The notes below the pieces were generated by a model. It was given only the letters and a program-made list of their open reading frames with translations. It was not told the origin of the DNA and searched no databases. A stretch of 64,000 nt of DNA, from contig CALXHQ010000024.1 in the NCBI GenBank assembly GCA_944388145.1, forward strand, positions 62,001-126,000, in the 5' to 3' direction. The translations under genes were made by a program, and so were the position numbers. This stretch comes from an uncultured Gemmiger sp. Its GTDB lineage: Bacteria; Bacillota; Clostridia; Oscillospirales; Ruminococcaceae. This document shows positions 8,291 to 17,860 of the stretch, piece after piece (within the stretch, counting starts at the first letter, position 1; each line of letters starts with the position of its first letter).

Positions 8291-9580
8291 ATGGCAAACG
8301 AAACAAAATCCTTGGGTACCATCTGTGTGCAGGGCGGCTATACCCCCAAAAACGGCGAGCCCCGCCAGATCCCCATTATTCAAAGTACCACCTTCAAATA
8401 CGATACTTCTGACGAGATGGGAAAGCTGTTTGATTTGGAGGCGGACGGATATTTCTATTCCCGCCTGCAGAACCCCACCTGCGATATGGTGGCTGCCAAG
8501 ATCGCCCAGTTGGAGGGCGGTACTGCCGGCATGCTGACCTCCAGCGGCCAGGCAGCCAACTTTTTGGCTCTGTTCAACATCTGCAATGCAGGGGACCACA
8601 TTGTCTCCTCCAGCTCGATTTACGGCGGTACCTTTAACCTGATCTCGGTCACCATGGCAAAGATGGGCATTACCGCCACGTTTGTTTCCCCCGATGCCAG
8701 TGACGAGGAGCTGGATGCCGCTTTCCGGCCCAACACCAAGGCGGTGTTCGGCGAGACTATCGCCAACCCGGCACTGACTGTGCTGGACATTGAGCGCTTT
8801 GCCGCGGCCGCTCACCGCCACGGTGTGCCTTTGATTGTGGACAATACCTTTGCCACCCCGGTGAACTGCCGCCCCATCGAATGGGGAGCCGACATCGTCA
8901 CGCACTCCACAACCAAGTACATGGACGGCCATGGCGGAACCATCGGCGGCGCCATTGTGGATGGCGGTAATTTTGACTGGATGGCCCATGCGGATAAGTT
9001 CCCCGGTTTGACCACCCCGGATGAAAGCTACCATGGTATCACCTACGCCGAGCGTTTCGGCAAAGGCGGTGCGTTTATCACCAAGGCCACTGCACAGCTG
9101 ATGCGCGACTTTGGCTGCATCCAGAGCCCCATCAATGCGTATATGCTCAATTTGGGCCTTGAGAGCCTGCACGTCCGCATGGCACGTCACTGTGAGAACG
9201 GCCAGGCCGTGGCGGAGTTCCTGGCAAGCCATCCCAAGATCGCCTACGTGGATTACTGTGGTTTGCCTGGCGACGCCTACCACGAGGTTGCCAAAAAGTA
9301 CCTGCCCCACGGCAGCTGCGGTGTGGTCAGCTTCGGGGTCAAAGGCGGGCGCGAGGCGGCAAAAGCCTTCATGGGTTACCTGAAAATTGCCGCCATCGAG
9401 ACCCATGTGGCCGATGCCCGCACCTGCTGCCTGCATCCCGCCAGCACGACCCATCGCCAGATGGATGATGCGCAGCTGGCCGCTGCCGGCGTCAAACCGG
9501 AAATGGTGCGGATGAGCTGCGGCCTGGAGGACAAGGCTGATCTGATTGCCGACATCGCCCAGGCACTGGATAAGATCTGA
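8291..9580 (+). CDS. metY: O-acetylhomoserine aminocarboxypropyltransferase (sulfhydrylase)
   Basis: A 429-aa PLP enzyme of the Cys/Met metabolism family that makes homocysteine from O-acetylhomoserine and sulfide (direct sulfhydrylation). The length and the motifs SRLQNPT, TSSGQAAN, PLIVDNTFATP and the PLP-lysine segment HSTTKYMDGHG are typical of MetY rather than of shorter MetB/MetC proteins. The start is 9 nt after GAAGGGAAGG. The next gene, 48 nt downstream, makes its substrate, so the pair forms a homoserine-to-homocysteine unit. The substrate preference is inferred from the family and from MetA residue 111. Confidence 0.94.
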   Translation: MANETKSLGTICVQGGYTPKNGEPRQIPIIQSTTFKYDTSDEMGKLFDLEADGYFYSRLQNPTCDMVAAKIAQLEGGTAGMLTSSGQAANFLALFNICNAGDHIVSSSSIYGGTFNLISVTMAKMGITATFVSPDASDEELDAAFRPNTKAVFGETIANPALTVLDIERFAAAAHRHGVPLIVDNTFATPVNCRPIEWGADIVTHSTTKYMDGHGGTIGGAIVDGGNFDWMAHADKFPGLTTPDESYHGITYAERFGKGGAFITKATAQLMRDFGCIQSPINAYMLNLGLESLHVRMARHCENGQAVAEFLASHPKIAYVDYCGLPGDAYHEVAKKYLPHGSCGVVSFGVKGGREAAKAFMGYLKIAAIETHVADARTCCLHPASTTHRQMDDAQLAAAGVKPEMVRMSCGLEDKADLIADIAQALDKI

Positions 9581-9628
9581 ACGTTTGACACTCGCTGCTG
9601 ACCACTTCCACCAAAGGAGAAGAACCCG

Positions 9629-10585
9629 ATGCCGCTGATCATTCCCCGTGAGCTGCCCGCCTTCGAGGCGTTGGCCAGGGAAAACGTCTTTGTCATGCGC
9701 AGGGAACGCGCCCAAAGCCAGGAGATCCGCCCACTGCGGATTTTGATCCTGAATCTGATGCCCACCAAGATTGTAACCGAAACCCAGCTGGCCCGTCTAT
9801 TGGCCAACAGTCCGCTGCAGGTGCATATCACCTTTTTGCAGACGGCCACCCATCCCGCCACGCATACCCCGCAGGAACACATGAAGGCTTTCTACAAGAC
9901 CTTTGATGAGGTGAAAAATGAGCGGTATGACGGGATGATTATTACCGGCGCCCCGCTGGAAGATATGGATTACGAGCAGGTGGACTACTGGGGTGAGCTG
10001 TGCAAAATTATGGATTACAGCAAGACCAATGTCTACTCCACCATCCACCTTTGCTGGGGGGCACTGGCCGGGCTGTACTATCACTTTGGGGTGCGCAAAG
10101 TACATCTGCAAAGAAAAATGTTTGGTGTGTTTGAGCATCGGGTTATCCGTCCCTCCAACCCGCTGGTGCGCGGCTTTGACGAGGTATTCTATGCCCCCCA
10201 CAGCCGCTGGGCAGGTTTGAACGAGGAGGACCTGAACGCCTGCAAAGAACTGCGCATGTTGGCGTACAGCGATGTTGCAGGGCCGATGCTCCTCTCGACG
10301 GAGTCGGGCCGTCAGATTTTTGTGATCGGTCATCCCGAGTATGACAAATATACCCTGGATACCGAGTATCGCCGTGATGTGTCTGCTGGCAAGGAGATCG
10401 CTGTGCCGGTGAACTATTACCCGGATGATGACCCCGACCAAGCCCCGATCTTCCGCTGGCGTGCCCATGCCCATCTTTTATACACCAACTGGCTCAACTA
10501 CTATGTGTATCAAAACACGCCCTACGACTTGGCTGACCTTCAGGCAGTGAAAGATCACCGCCTGAACCGCACGGAGGAACGATAA
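9629..10585 (+). CDS. metA: Homoserine O-acetyltransferase (MetA family)
   Basis: A 318-aa MetA/HTS-family acyltransferase activating homoserine for methionine synthesis. The catalytic triad is visible: Cys142 (HLCWGA), His235 and Glu237 (IGHPEYD). Residue 111, known to set acyl-CoA choice (Gly in the E. coli succinyl enzyme, Glu in the Bacillus cereus acetyl enzyme), is Glu here in GAPLEDMDYE, so acetyl-CoA is the expected donor. This agrees with metY just upstream. The start follows AAAGGAGAAG. It is the last gene before a terminator. Confidence 0.95.
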   Translation: MPLIIPRELPAFEALARENVFVMRRERAQSQEIRPLRILILNLMPTKIVTETQLARLLANSPLQVHITFLQTATHPATHTPQEHMKAFYKTFDEVKNERYDGMIITGAPLEDMDYEQVDYWGELCKIMDYSKTNVYSTIHLCWGALAGLYYHFGVRKVHLQRKMFGVFEHRVIRPSNPLVRGFDEVFYAPHSRWAGLNEEDLNACKELRMLAYSDVAGPMLLSTESGRQIFVIGHPEYDKYTLDTEYRRDVSAGKEIAVPVNYYPDDDPDQAPIFRWRAHAHLLYTNWLNYYVYQNTPYDLADLQAVKDHRLNRTEER

Positions 10586-10617
10586 GGTCTCCTGCTTCGC
10601 GCCCCCAATAGTCAAAT

Positions 10618-10666
10618 AAAACCCGCTGCGGCAGCGCTTTAGTCAAGCGTTTCCGCGGCGGGTTTT
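10618..10666. terminator. Bidirectional terminator between metA and asnA
   Basis: Stem AAAACCCGCTGCGG / CCGCGGCGGGTTTT (one internal mismatch) with a further inner pairing (AGCGCTTTAGTCAAGCGTTT). A-run left, T-run right, placed between convergent genes. Confidence 0.85.
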
Positions 10667-10693
10667 GTGCGTTGATTTATGGATTTCCGAAAT

Positions 10694-11704
10694 TTACAAC
10701 AGCTGTACGCCAGCAGCCTTGCAGGCAGCAAGTGTGTCATCGTCCCAAAGGCTGACCTGCACCTCACCCACATGGGCCTTGCCCAGCAGCAGCATGCACA
10801 GGCGGCTTTGTCCAATGCCGCCGCCCATGGTCAGGGGCAGCATTCCTTCCAGCAGCATCTTATGGAAGGGCAGCTCCGCGCGCTCGGGGCAGCCTGCCTC
10901 TTCCAGCTGGCGGCGCAGGCTCTCGGCATTGACGCGGATGCCCATGCTGGACAGCTCCAGTGCGCACCCCAGTGCCTTGTGCCAGAAAAGAATGTCACAG
11001 TTCAGCGTCCAGTCATCATAGTCGGGGGCACGGCCGTCGTGGGGAATGCCGCTTTTCAGTTTGCCGCCGATCTGCATGATGCAGGTGGTTTTGTGCTCTT
11101 TTACATAGGCATTTTCCCGTTCTTTCGGGGTCAGGTCAGGGTAGAGGTCCTCCAATCCCTGGGTGGTGATGAAACTCACATCTCGGCTCAGCGAGAGCTT
11201 TTTTAAGACAGGAAACTTCCAACGCAGCTCGTCGGCCGTGCCGCACACAGCATCCACAATATCGTGGACGGTATCCTTCAGAAAATCTAGTGTGCGTTGA
11301 CGCTCGGTGATTACCCGTTCCCAGTCCCACTGATCCACATAGATACTGTGCAGATTATCTAATTCCTCATCCCTGCGGATGGCGTTCATGTCAGTCACCA
11401 GGCCCTGCCCAGCACGGAAGCCATATTTGCCCAGGGCATAGCGCTTCCACTTGGCCAGGCTGTGCACCACCTCGGCATTCTCATTCAGGTAGGGAACATC
11501 GAAGGTTACTGGCCGTTCCACACCGTTCAGGTCATCATTCAGACCACTGCCATGGGCGACAAACAGCGGTGCGGTTACACGTTTCAGATGCAGGGCGGCA
11601 CACAGCTTTTCCTGAAAGATCGTCTTGATCAGGCCGATGGCTTTCTGGGTATCGTACAGGCCCAACATACTTTTATAGTTTTTTGGAATGATAGTTTTGG
11701 ACAT
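10694..11704 (-). CDS. asnA: Aspartate--ammonia ligase
   Basis: AsnA (336 aa, typical length) makes asparagine from aspartate and ammonia with ATP to AMP; it is a class II aminoacyl-tRNA-synthetase-like fold found mainly in bacteria. Characteristic segments include APLFVAHGSGLNDDLNGVER, the VDQWDWE motif, and the C-terminal GGGIGQSRLCMLLL class II motif 3 with its Arg. The gene stands alone with its own promoter and terminator. The start codon lies about 8 nt after a GGGGGAAG site. Confidence 0.96.
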   Translation of the reverse strand: MSKTIIPKNYKSMLGLYDTQKAIGLIKTIFQEKLCAALHLKRVTAPLFVAHGSGLNDDLNGVERPVTFDVPYLNENAEVVHSLAKWKRYALGKYGFRAGQGLVTDMNAIRRDEELDNLHSIYVDQWDWERVITERQRTLDFLKDTVHDIVDAVCGTADELRWKFPVLKKLSLSRDVSFITTQGLEDLYPDLTPKERENAYVKEHKTTCIMQIGGKLKSGIPHDGRAPDYDDWTLNCDILFWHKALGCALELSSMGIRVNAESLRRQLEEAGCPERAELPFHKMLLEGMLPLTMGGGIGQSRLCMLLLGKAHVGEVQVSLWDDDTLAACKAAGVQLL

Positions 11705-11798
11705 AAATCTTCCCCCTCACAGATATTCCGATTCGCGGTATTGCTCTGCCAGCCGCAGTATCCCCCGCGCAGGGTTCACAAAATGTGTACCAATTTTT

Positions 11799-11827
11799 AT
11801 TATCCTGCTGTATCTGAACGGCGTCAA
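11799..11827 (-). promoter_or_regulatory. Sigma-A promoter of asnA
   Basis: On the minus strand TTGACG, 17 bp, GATAAT, about 95 nt upstream of asnA. The leader between holds no recognised T-box elements. Confidence 0.65.
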
Positions 11828-11875
11828 TTTGTGCGCAGGTAAAACACATCAACCTGTTTTGCCGGTGACCAATTC

Positions 11876-13657
11876 TCATGCCTTGGCAAACTGGCTCTCA
11901 TACAAATTCGCGTAGAAGCCGCCCTTTGCAAGCAATTCCTCGTGTTTGCCGCGCTCAATGATTTCGCCATCCCGCATTACCAGGATGCAGTCAGCGTTTT
12001 TGATGGTGGACAGGCGATGCGCCACCACAAAACTGGTACGCCCCCGCATCAGTTCCTCAAAGGCGCTTTGGACCAGCACCTCGGTGCGGGTGTCAATGGA
12101 GGAGGTGGCCTCGTCCAAAATCAGAACCGGCGGGCGGCGCAGCATCACCCGGGCAATGCACAAAAGCTGCTTCTGGCCCTGGCTGATGTTGCCGCCGTCC
12201 TCGGTGATCACAGTGTCATATCCCTGTGGCAGCCGGCAGATAAAGCTGTGCGCTCTGGCCTGTTTGGCTGCAGCGATGATCTCCTCCCGGGTGGCGTTCG
12301 GCTTGCCGTAGGCGATGTTCTCGGCCACGGTGCCGGCTTTCAGCCAGGTTTCCTGCAGCACCATGCCAAAGTTTGCCCGCAGCGAATCCCGGGTCAGCCG
12401 GTCGATGGGGGTATCGCCCACCAAAAGCTGCCCGCCCTCGATCTCGTAAAAGCGCATCAGGAGATTGACCAGTGTGGTTTTGCCGCAGCCGGTGGGACCC
12501 ACCAGTGCAATACGCTGCCCGGGCTTTGCCTCCAGGCTCAGGTCTTTGAAAAGGGTCACTTCCGGCGTATATCCAAAACGTACATGTTCAAAGCGCACGC
12601 TGCCTGCATTCCTGGCCGAGGAATCCAGAACTTTGGCATCCGGGGCATCCGGGCAAATCGGGGGCTCATCAATCAGATCAAACACCCGCTGCGCACAGGC
12701 CAGGGCGTTCTGCAGCTCAGTCATCACGTCGGAAATGTCGTTGAACGGCTTGGTATACTGGTTGGCATAGTTGAGAAACGCCGACAGACCGCCCACGGTG
12801 ATGGCGCCGCCAATGGCAAGAAATGCGCCGAATACCCCCACCGCGGCGTAGACCAGTGCGTTGATGAACCGGGTGGAAGGGTTGGTCAGCGAGGAAAAGA
12901 ACACCGCCCGCACACCGCATTTCTGCAGATCCAGGTTGACTTTCTCAAACCGTTTTTCAGCGCGCTTTTCATAACCGAAGGCACGCACCAGATGCTCATT
13001 CCCCACCAGTTCTTCCACCAGGGAAGTCATCTCGGCGCGGGTCTCACTCTGCACCTTGAACATAGAGTAGGTGTTAACGGCGATAAAACGCGCCACAAAA
13101 ATGGACAGCGGCGTCAATACCACCACCACCAGCGTTATGCGCCAGTCAATGGTCAGCATAAAGATTAGCGTGCCAAGAATCGTCAGCACACCGGTAAACA
13201 GCTGCGTGAAGCCCATCAGCAGACCGTCTGAAAATTGTTCCACATCGGTGGTGATGCGGCTGATTGCATCACCGGGGCGGTGGGCATCAATGTAGGAAAG
13301 AGGCAGCACCTGCAGGTGGTCAAAGGCTTGTACGCGGATGTCGCGCACCACCTGGAAGGTGATGCTGTTGTTTAACAGACTCATGGCTCGCTGGGCGATT
13401 ACAGTGACCAGAATGGTGATAGCCAGCTGGATGCCAATTCGGATCAACCCTGCGAAGTCCACATTGCCGGGGCCAAGGATCAAGTCCACCCCCCGGCCGC
13501 TGAGAATGGGGGCATACAGGGTGGAGGCTACAGTAACCGCAGCCAGCACCAGCACCAGAACAACGCGGGTACGGTAGGGAGCAATCAGCGCCAGCACCCG
13601 GCGGATGGTATCCCGGCTTCCGCCCTTGCGGCGGACAGAATCTTTTTTCTTGCTCAT
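11876..13657 (-). CDS. ABC exporter half, ATP-binding and permease protein (catalytic subunit)
   Basis: A 593-aa half-transporter: six membrane segments in about residues 20-320, then a nucleotide-binding domain. Walker A is VGPTGCGKTTL, the signature is NISQGQKQLL, Walker B LILDEATSSID keeps the catalytic Glu, and the switch His is in VAHRLST. With the upstream gene it forms a heterodimeric multidrug-type exporter of the TM287/288 or BmrCD class, this one carrying the complete Walker B. The two genes overlap by ATGA, so subunits are made in coupled fashion. The substrate is unknown; drugs, peptides or lipids are all possible. Confidence 0.9.
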   Translation of the reverse strand: MSKKKDSVRRKGGSRDTIRRVLALIAPYRTRVVLVLVLAAVTVASTLYAPILSGRGVDLILGPGNVDFAGLIRIGIQLAITILVTVIAQRAMSLLNNSITFQVVRDIRVQAFDHLQVLPLSYIDAHRPGDAISRITTDVEQFSDGLLMGFTQLFTGVLTILGTLIFMLTIDWRITLVVVVLTPLSIFVARFIAVNTYSMFKVQSETRAEMTSLVEELVGNEHLVRAFGYEKRAEKRFEKVNLDLQKCGVRAVFFSSLTNPSTRFINALVYAAVGVFGAFLAIGGAITVGGLSAFLNYANQYTKPFNDISDVMTELQNALACAQRVFDLIDEPPICPDAPDAKVLDSSARNAGSVRFEHVRFGYTPEVTLFKDLSLEAKPGQRIALVGPTGCGKTTLVNLLMRFYEIEGGQLLVGDTPIDRLTRDSLRANFGMVLQETWLKAGTVAENIAYGKPNATREEIIAAAKQARAHSFICRLPQGYDTVITEDGGNISQGQKQLLCIARVMLRRPPVLILDEATSSIDTRTEVLVQSAFEELMRGRTSFVVAHRLSTIKNADCILVMRDGEIIERGKHEELLAKGGFYANLYESQFAKA

Positions 13658-15393
13658 ACTGTGCGGGACACCTCCTCCTTGGAAAGCTGGCTCAGGCAGA
13701 TCTCGCGGTAAACATCACAGTCTTTCAGCAGCTGAGCATGGGGAGCCAAGCCGGCTGCTGCGCCGTCGTCCAACACAAGGATTTTGTCCGCTTGCCGGAC
13801 GGCTGCCGCCCGCTGGGATACGATAAACACCGTCATGCCCCGGGTCTTTTCCCGAATGGCGGCGCGCAGGGCGGCGTCAGTGGCAAAGTCCAGTGCCGAG
13901 GCACTGTCGTCCAGGATCAAAATACGGGGCATGGGGACCAGCGCCCGGGCAATGGTCAGGCGCTGGCGCTGGCCGCCGGAGAAGTTTCGTCCGGCTGTTT
14001 CCACCGGTTCGTCAAGACCTTTTGGCTTTTTGCGCACAAAGTCGGCTGCCTGGGCAATTTCCAGCGCCGCCCAGATCTCTTCGTCGGTGGCATCCGGTTT
14101 GGCCCAGCACATATTGTCCCGAATGGTACCGGTAAACAAAACAGCTTTTTGGGGCACGATACCGATCATGTGCCGAAGCTGGGCAAAGCCGTATTCTTTT
14201 ACATCATGGCCAAACAGCTCCACTTTGCCTGAAGTTACATCGTAGAAGCGGGGGATCAGATTGACGAAGGTGGATTTGCCGCTGCCCGTACCGCCGATCA
14301 CGCCGATGGTATCGCCGGGGCGGGCCGAAAGATCAATGCCGGAAAGGCTGGGAGCTCCCGCTCCGGAGTATGTAAAGCTGACCCCCTCAAAAGCCACCGA
14401 GGGGGCGCCCGGCACCGGGGAAAGTTCACCGGCAGACGGGTCAGGCATTGAGGTGGTGGTGTTCAGCACTTCCGTCACACGCAGTGCGCTGGCGATGGCA
14501 CGGGTCACGCTGATCACCAGGTCTGCCAGCCGCAGCAGGCTCAGAAGGATCTGGCTCATGTAGTTGATCAGCGCAATGATTTCGCCCTGGGTCAGCGCAC
14601 CGGTGTCCACCTGATGGCCGCCATGCCACAGCACGGCGATTACACCCAAATTGACGATCAGATAAGTCAGCGGGTTCATCCAGGCCGAAATCCGTCCAGC
14701 AGCCAGCTGAACATCCCGCAGGCGGTCATTGGCGGCGGCAAAATCGGCCATTTCATCCTTCTGTCGGCTGAACGCCCGCACAACCCGGGCACCCACGTAG
14801 TTTTCCCGAGTAAGAAGGGTGACCCGATCCAACGTTGTCTGGCTCTGGTGGTAAACTGGTACCGTGGCGCGCATGATCAGCCAAATTACCAGCGAGATGG
14901 CGGCTGTGATGAGCAAAAACCACCCTGTCAACGCCGGGCTGATGCCGAATGCCATGAGGATGGCCCCGATTACAATGAATGGTGACCGCAGCAGCAGCCG
15001 CAGCGTCATATTCAGGCCATTTTGCACCTGATTCACATCGCTGGTCATGCGGGTGACCAAGGTGGGAGCGCCGATGCGGTCCAATTCCGTGTAAGATAAA
15101 GTGTCGATATGGGCAAACAGATCCCTGCGCAGCGCTGTGCCAAACCCCAGCGCCGCTTTGGCTGCAAAATACTGGGCCGTCAGACTGGACGCAAGACCGA
15201 CCACAGCCAGCAGTACCAGCAGCGCACACTGTCGCCAGATATAGGGCAGGTCGCTGTTTCGGATGCCCACATCCACAATACGGGCCATGACGATCGGGAC
15301 CAGAAGCTCAAAGCAGGCTTCCAGCATTTTGAACAGCGGGGCAATAATGCTTTCTTTTTCATACCCCTTGATATAGCGAAACAATCGGTGCAT
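13654..15393 (-). CDS. ABC exporter half, ATP-binding and permease protein (degenerate-site subunit)
   Basis: A 579-aa half-transporter with six membrane segments then a nucleotide-binding domain: Walker A GGTGSGKSTF, signature FSGGQRQR. Its Walker B reads LILDDSASALD, with Asp in place of the catalytic Glu, and the switch His is replaced by Gln (VSQRAAAV). These losses define the non-consensus ATP site seen in asymmetric exporters such as TM287/288, so it must pair with the downstream subunit. The ATG chosen begins the usual MHRLFRYIKGYE-type N-terminus, 8 nt after a GGGG site; the longer version would run back over the promoter. Confidence 0.9.
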   Translation of the reverse strand: MHRLFRYIKGYEKESIIAPLFKMLEACFELLVPIVMARIVDVGIRNSDLPYIWRQCALLVLLAVVGLASSLTAQYFAAKAALGFGTALRRDLFAHIDTLSYTELDRIGAPTLVTRMTSDVNQVQNGLNMTLRLLLRSPFIVIGAILMAFGISPALTGWFLLITAAISLVIWLIMRATVPVYHQSQTTLDRVTLLTRENYVGARVVRAFSRQKDEMADFAAANDRLRDVQLAAGRISAWMNPLTYLIVNLGVIAVLWHGGHQVDTGALTQGEIIALINYMSQILLSLLRLADLVISVTRAIASALRVTEVLNTTTSMPDPSAGELSPVPGAPSVAFEGVSFTYSGAGAPSLSGIDLSARPGDTIGVIGGTGSGKSTFVNLIPRFYDVTSGKVELFGHDVKEYGFAQLRHMIGIVPQKAVLFTGTIRDNMCWAKPDATDEEIWAALEIAQAADFVRKKPKGLDEPVETAGRNFSGGQRQRLTIARALVPMPRILILDDSASALDFATDAALRAAIREKTRGMTVFIVSQRAAAVRQADKILVLDDGAAAGLAPHAQLLKDCDVYREICLSQLSKEEVSRTV

Positions 15394-15454
15394 CGGCACC
15401 CCAGCCTTTCTGTTTGGATTGGCATGCCCAGCCGCGGTACGGCAGGACAAACTT

Positions 15455-15484
15455 ATTATACCACGGTTTCCCTGGGTTTGTCAT
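15455..15484 (-). promoter_or_regulatory. Sigma-A promoter of the ABC exporter operon
   Basis: On the minus strand ATGACA, 18 bp, TATAAT, about 60 nt upstream of the first exporter gene. It lies in the divergent region shared with the Clp gene. No MarR-type operator was identified. Confidence 0.65.
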
Positions 15485-15595
15485 GGGATTTGCCCGCTTT
15501 CGATGATTATTTGCGCACGGTGCGCCTATACTTTGTGTGGACGCGGCATGGCAGCGATTGCAACAGCCGCCGCGTCTGGAGGGAGAATCTGCACT

Positions 15596-17860
15596 ATGTT
15601 TTATTTCCACAAAGGGTTGTCTCGCCGTACCTGCCGTACCGTGGGCCGGGCATTGACACTGGCCGGGCAGGAGGGCTGCTCTGCTGCCGACACAGGCCAT
15701 CTGTTGCTTGCCATGCTGGAAACCGACACGGGTCCGGCGGCTGATTTTTTGCACGGCAAGCGGATTACCTGCACCGCGCTGCAGGAATGCGCCGCCCGCC
15801 GCAGCTGTGCCGCGGTACCGCAGCACCTTGGCTGGAAAGGCCTTGCACCGGAAAGCCGCAAAGCGCTGGAATTTGCACAGCTGGGGGCACAGGCAGCCCG
15901 AGTCTGCCGGGCAGAGAACGAACACCTGCTTTGCGCCATGTTGGAGGACTGTGCCTGTACAGCCAGCATGTGGCTGGCAGAACTGGGGGTGGAGGTGCCG
16001 CAGGCGGCCCGAGAATGCCGGCGGCTTTCCGGCCAGCTGGTGCTTCCGGCTCAGCCGCGGATGAGTACCGCCCGCTCCGGCAGACCCAGCGAAAAATATG
16101 GCCGCGACCTGACCCGTCTGGCCCAAGAGGGAAAGCTGGACCCGGTGCTTTGCCGTGACAGCGAACTGGAACGAATGATTGAGATTCTTTGCCGGCGGCA
16201 AAAAAATAACCCCTGCCTGCTGGGGGAGCCGGGCGTGGGCAAAAGCGCCTTGGTGGAAGCGCTGGCACAGCGCATCGCGGAGGGAAAGGTAACTGGCAGC
16301 CTGTTGGGCAAACGGGTGCTGGCTCTGGATATGGCCTCTATGGTGGCGGGCACCAAATACCGCGGCGATTTTGAGGAGCGGTTCAAAAATCTGTTGGAGG
16401 AACTATACCGGGACCGCTCCACCATTTTGTTTATTGACGAGATCCATGTGATCGCAGGTGCCGGTGCGGCGGAGGGGGCCATCGATGCGGCCAGTATCCT
16501 GAAGCCGATGTTGGCCCGGGGCGAGATACAGCTGATCGGCGCCACCACGCCGGAGGAGTACCGCAAGACCATCGGCAAAGACTCAGCACTGGACCGGAGG
16601 TTTGGCCAGGTGATGGTGGAGGAACCCACTCCGGCCGATGCAGAAAAAATACTGACCGGACTGATGCCGCGATATGAGCGGTATCATGGCATTACGATCC
16701 CGGCAGATGCTATCCACGCAGCAGTGGAGCTGAGCGTACGCTATCTGCCGGGCAGGTATCTGCCGGATAAGGCCATCGACTTGCTGGACGAGGCAGCAGC
16801 GGCGGCTCGGATCGGCGGCCGGGGCGGTGCAGCACTGGCGCCGGCCGATATTGCCCATGTGGTCAGCCGTGCCAGCGGTGTGCCGGCTGAGCGGGTGGGA
16901 GAGGCAGAACGGGAACGCCTGAGCCAGCTGGAAGAGCGTCTTGCGCATGAGGTTGTCGGCCAACCCCGTGCGGTGCAGGCTGTGGCGGCGGCGATCCGGC
17001 GCAGCCGTACAGGGCTGCGGGAACCTGGACGCCCCATTGGGGCCATGCTGTTCCTTGGCCCGACCGGCGTGGGAAAAACACAGCTGGCCCGGACACTGGC
17101 CGAAAGCTGGTTTGGCAGCGACAAGGCACTGCTCCGGTTTGATATGAGCGAGTATATGGAAGGGCATACCGTGGCGCGTCTGCTGGGGTCGCCGCCCGGT
17201 TATGTGGGACATGAGGAGGGCGGCCAGTTGACCGAGGCGGTGCGCCGCCGCCCTTACAGCGTGGTGCTGTTTGATGAGATTGAAAAGGCGCATTCCGATA
17301 TTCAAAATGTGCTGCTGCAGATTTTGGAGGATGGCTGCCTGACCGATGCGCAGGGCCGTAAGGCGGATTTTTCCAATACAATTATTCTGCTGACATCCAA
17401 TTTGGGTGCCCGCTGCCTGGCGGGACAGACCAGTCCCATGGGCTTTGGTGCAGCTGCCGAGGAGTCGGATCGCCGCGGGCAAAAGGCTCTGCAGGAGGCA
17501 AGAGAATTCTTTCGCCCCGAACTGATGGGAAGGTTGGACGAGATTGTCCTGTTTGACCCCCTTGGCCCGCAGCAACTGACCAGCATCGCTGACCGGCTTT
17601 TGACTGAGCTGGAACTCCGTGCAGCCCAGCAGGGCTATACTCTGCATCACACCCATGCGGCGGCGGTTGCTCTGGCCGGCAATGAAACGCCCGCCTATGG
17701 TGCACGGGAACTGCGCCGGAAGGTGGGGCGTGCGGTGGAACAGGCATTGGCTGACCGCATCGCCAGCGGGGATACCGGACCAGGGGCAGCTTTTACCGCT
17801 GATGCCGACCCGGACGGTCATATTGTACTGGTCAGCGGCGACATGGCAGCCTGCGTATAA
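15596..17860 (+). CDS. ClpC/ClpA-like AAA+ unfoldase lacking the middle domain
   Basis: A 754-aa Hsp100 unfoldase. Two Clp_N repeats fill about residues 10-140. NBD1 has Walker A GEPGVGKS (210-217) and Walker B ILFIDE (277-282); NBD2 has GPTGVGKT (488-495) and VVLFDE (556-561). A hydrophobic tripeptide MGF at 615-617 sits where ClpC/ClpA carry the ClpP-docking loop, so it probably feeds ClpP. Only about 12 residues separate the end of NBD1 (DLLDEAAAAAR) from ADIAHVVSRASGVP, where ClpC has a coiled-coil M-domain of some 60 residues. The N-domain is Cys-rich. The start follows GGAGGG by about 12 nt; a longer reading has no site. No mcsA, mcsB or ctsR lies nearby. Confidence 0.9.
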   Translation: MFYFHKGLSRRTCRTVGRALTLAGQEGCSAADTGHLLLAMLETDTGPAADFLHGKRITCTALQECAARRSCAAVPQHLGWKGLAPESRKALEFAQLGAQAARVCRAENEHLLCAMLEDCACTASMWLAELGVEVPQAARECRRLSGQLVLPAQPRMSTARSGRPSEKYGRDLTRLAQEGKLDPVLCRDSELERMIEILCRRQKNNPCLLGEPGVGKSALVEALAQRIAEGKVTGSLLGKRVLALDMASMVAGTKYRGDFEERFKNLLEELYRDRSTILFIDEIHVIAGAGAAEGAIDAASILKPMLARGEIQLIGATTPEEYRKTIGKDSALDRRFGQVMVEEPTPADAEKILTGLMPRYERYHGITIPADAIHAAVELSVRYLPGRYLPDKAIDLLDEAAAAARIGGRGGAALAPADIAHVVSRASGVPAERVGEAERERLSQLEERLAHEVVGQPRAVQAVAAAIRRSRTGLREPGRPIGAMLFLGPTGVGKTQLARTLAESWFGSDKALLRFDMSEYMEGHTVARLLGSPPGYVGHEEGGQLTEAVRRRPYSVVLFDEIEKAHSDIQNVLLQILEDGCLTDAQGRKADFSNTIILLTSNLGARCLAGQTSPMGFGAAAEESDRRGQKALQEAREFFRPELMGRLDEIVLFDPLGPQQLTSIADRLLTELELRAAQQGYTLHHTHAAAVALAGNETPAYGARELRRKVGRAVEQALADRIASGDTGPGAAFTADADPDGHIVLVSGDMAACV

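Noticed and set aside
8216..9715. 499-codon minus-strand open frame opposite metY
   Set aside because: metY is certain on the plus strand; the antisense product has no domain and no start signal.
15394..15595. CtsR operator upstream of the Clp gene
   Set aside because: No GGTCAAA-type heptad repeat is present; only an unrelated palindrome.
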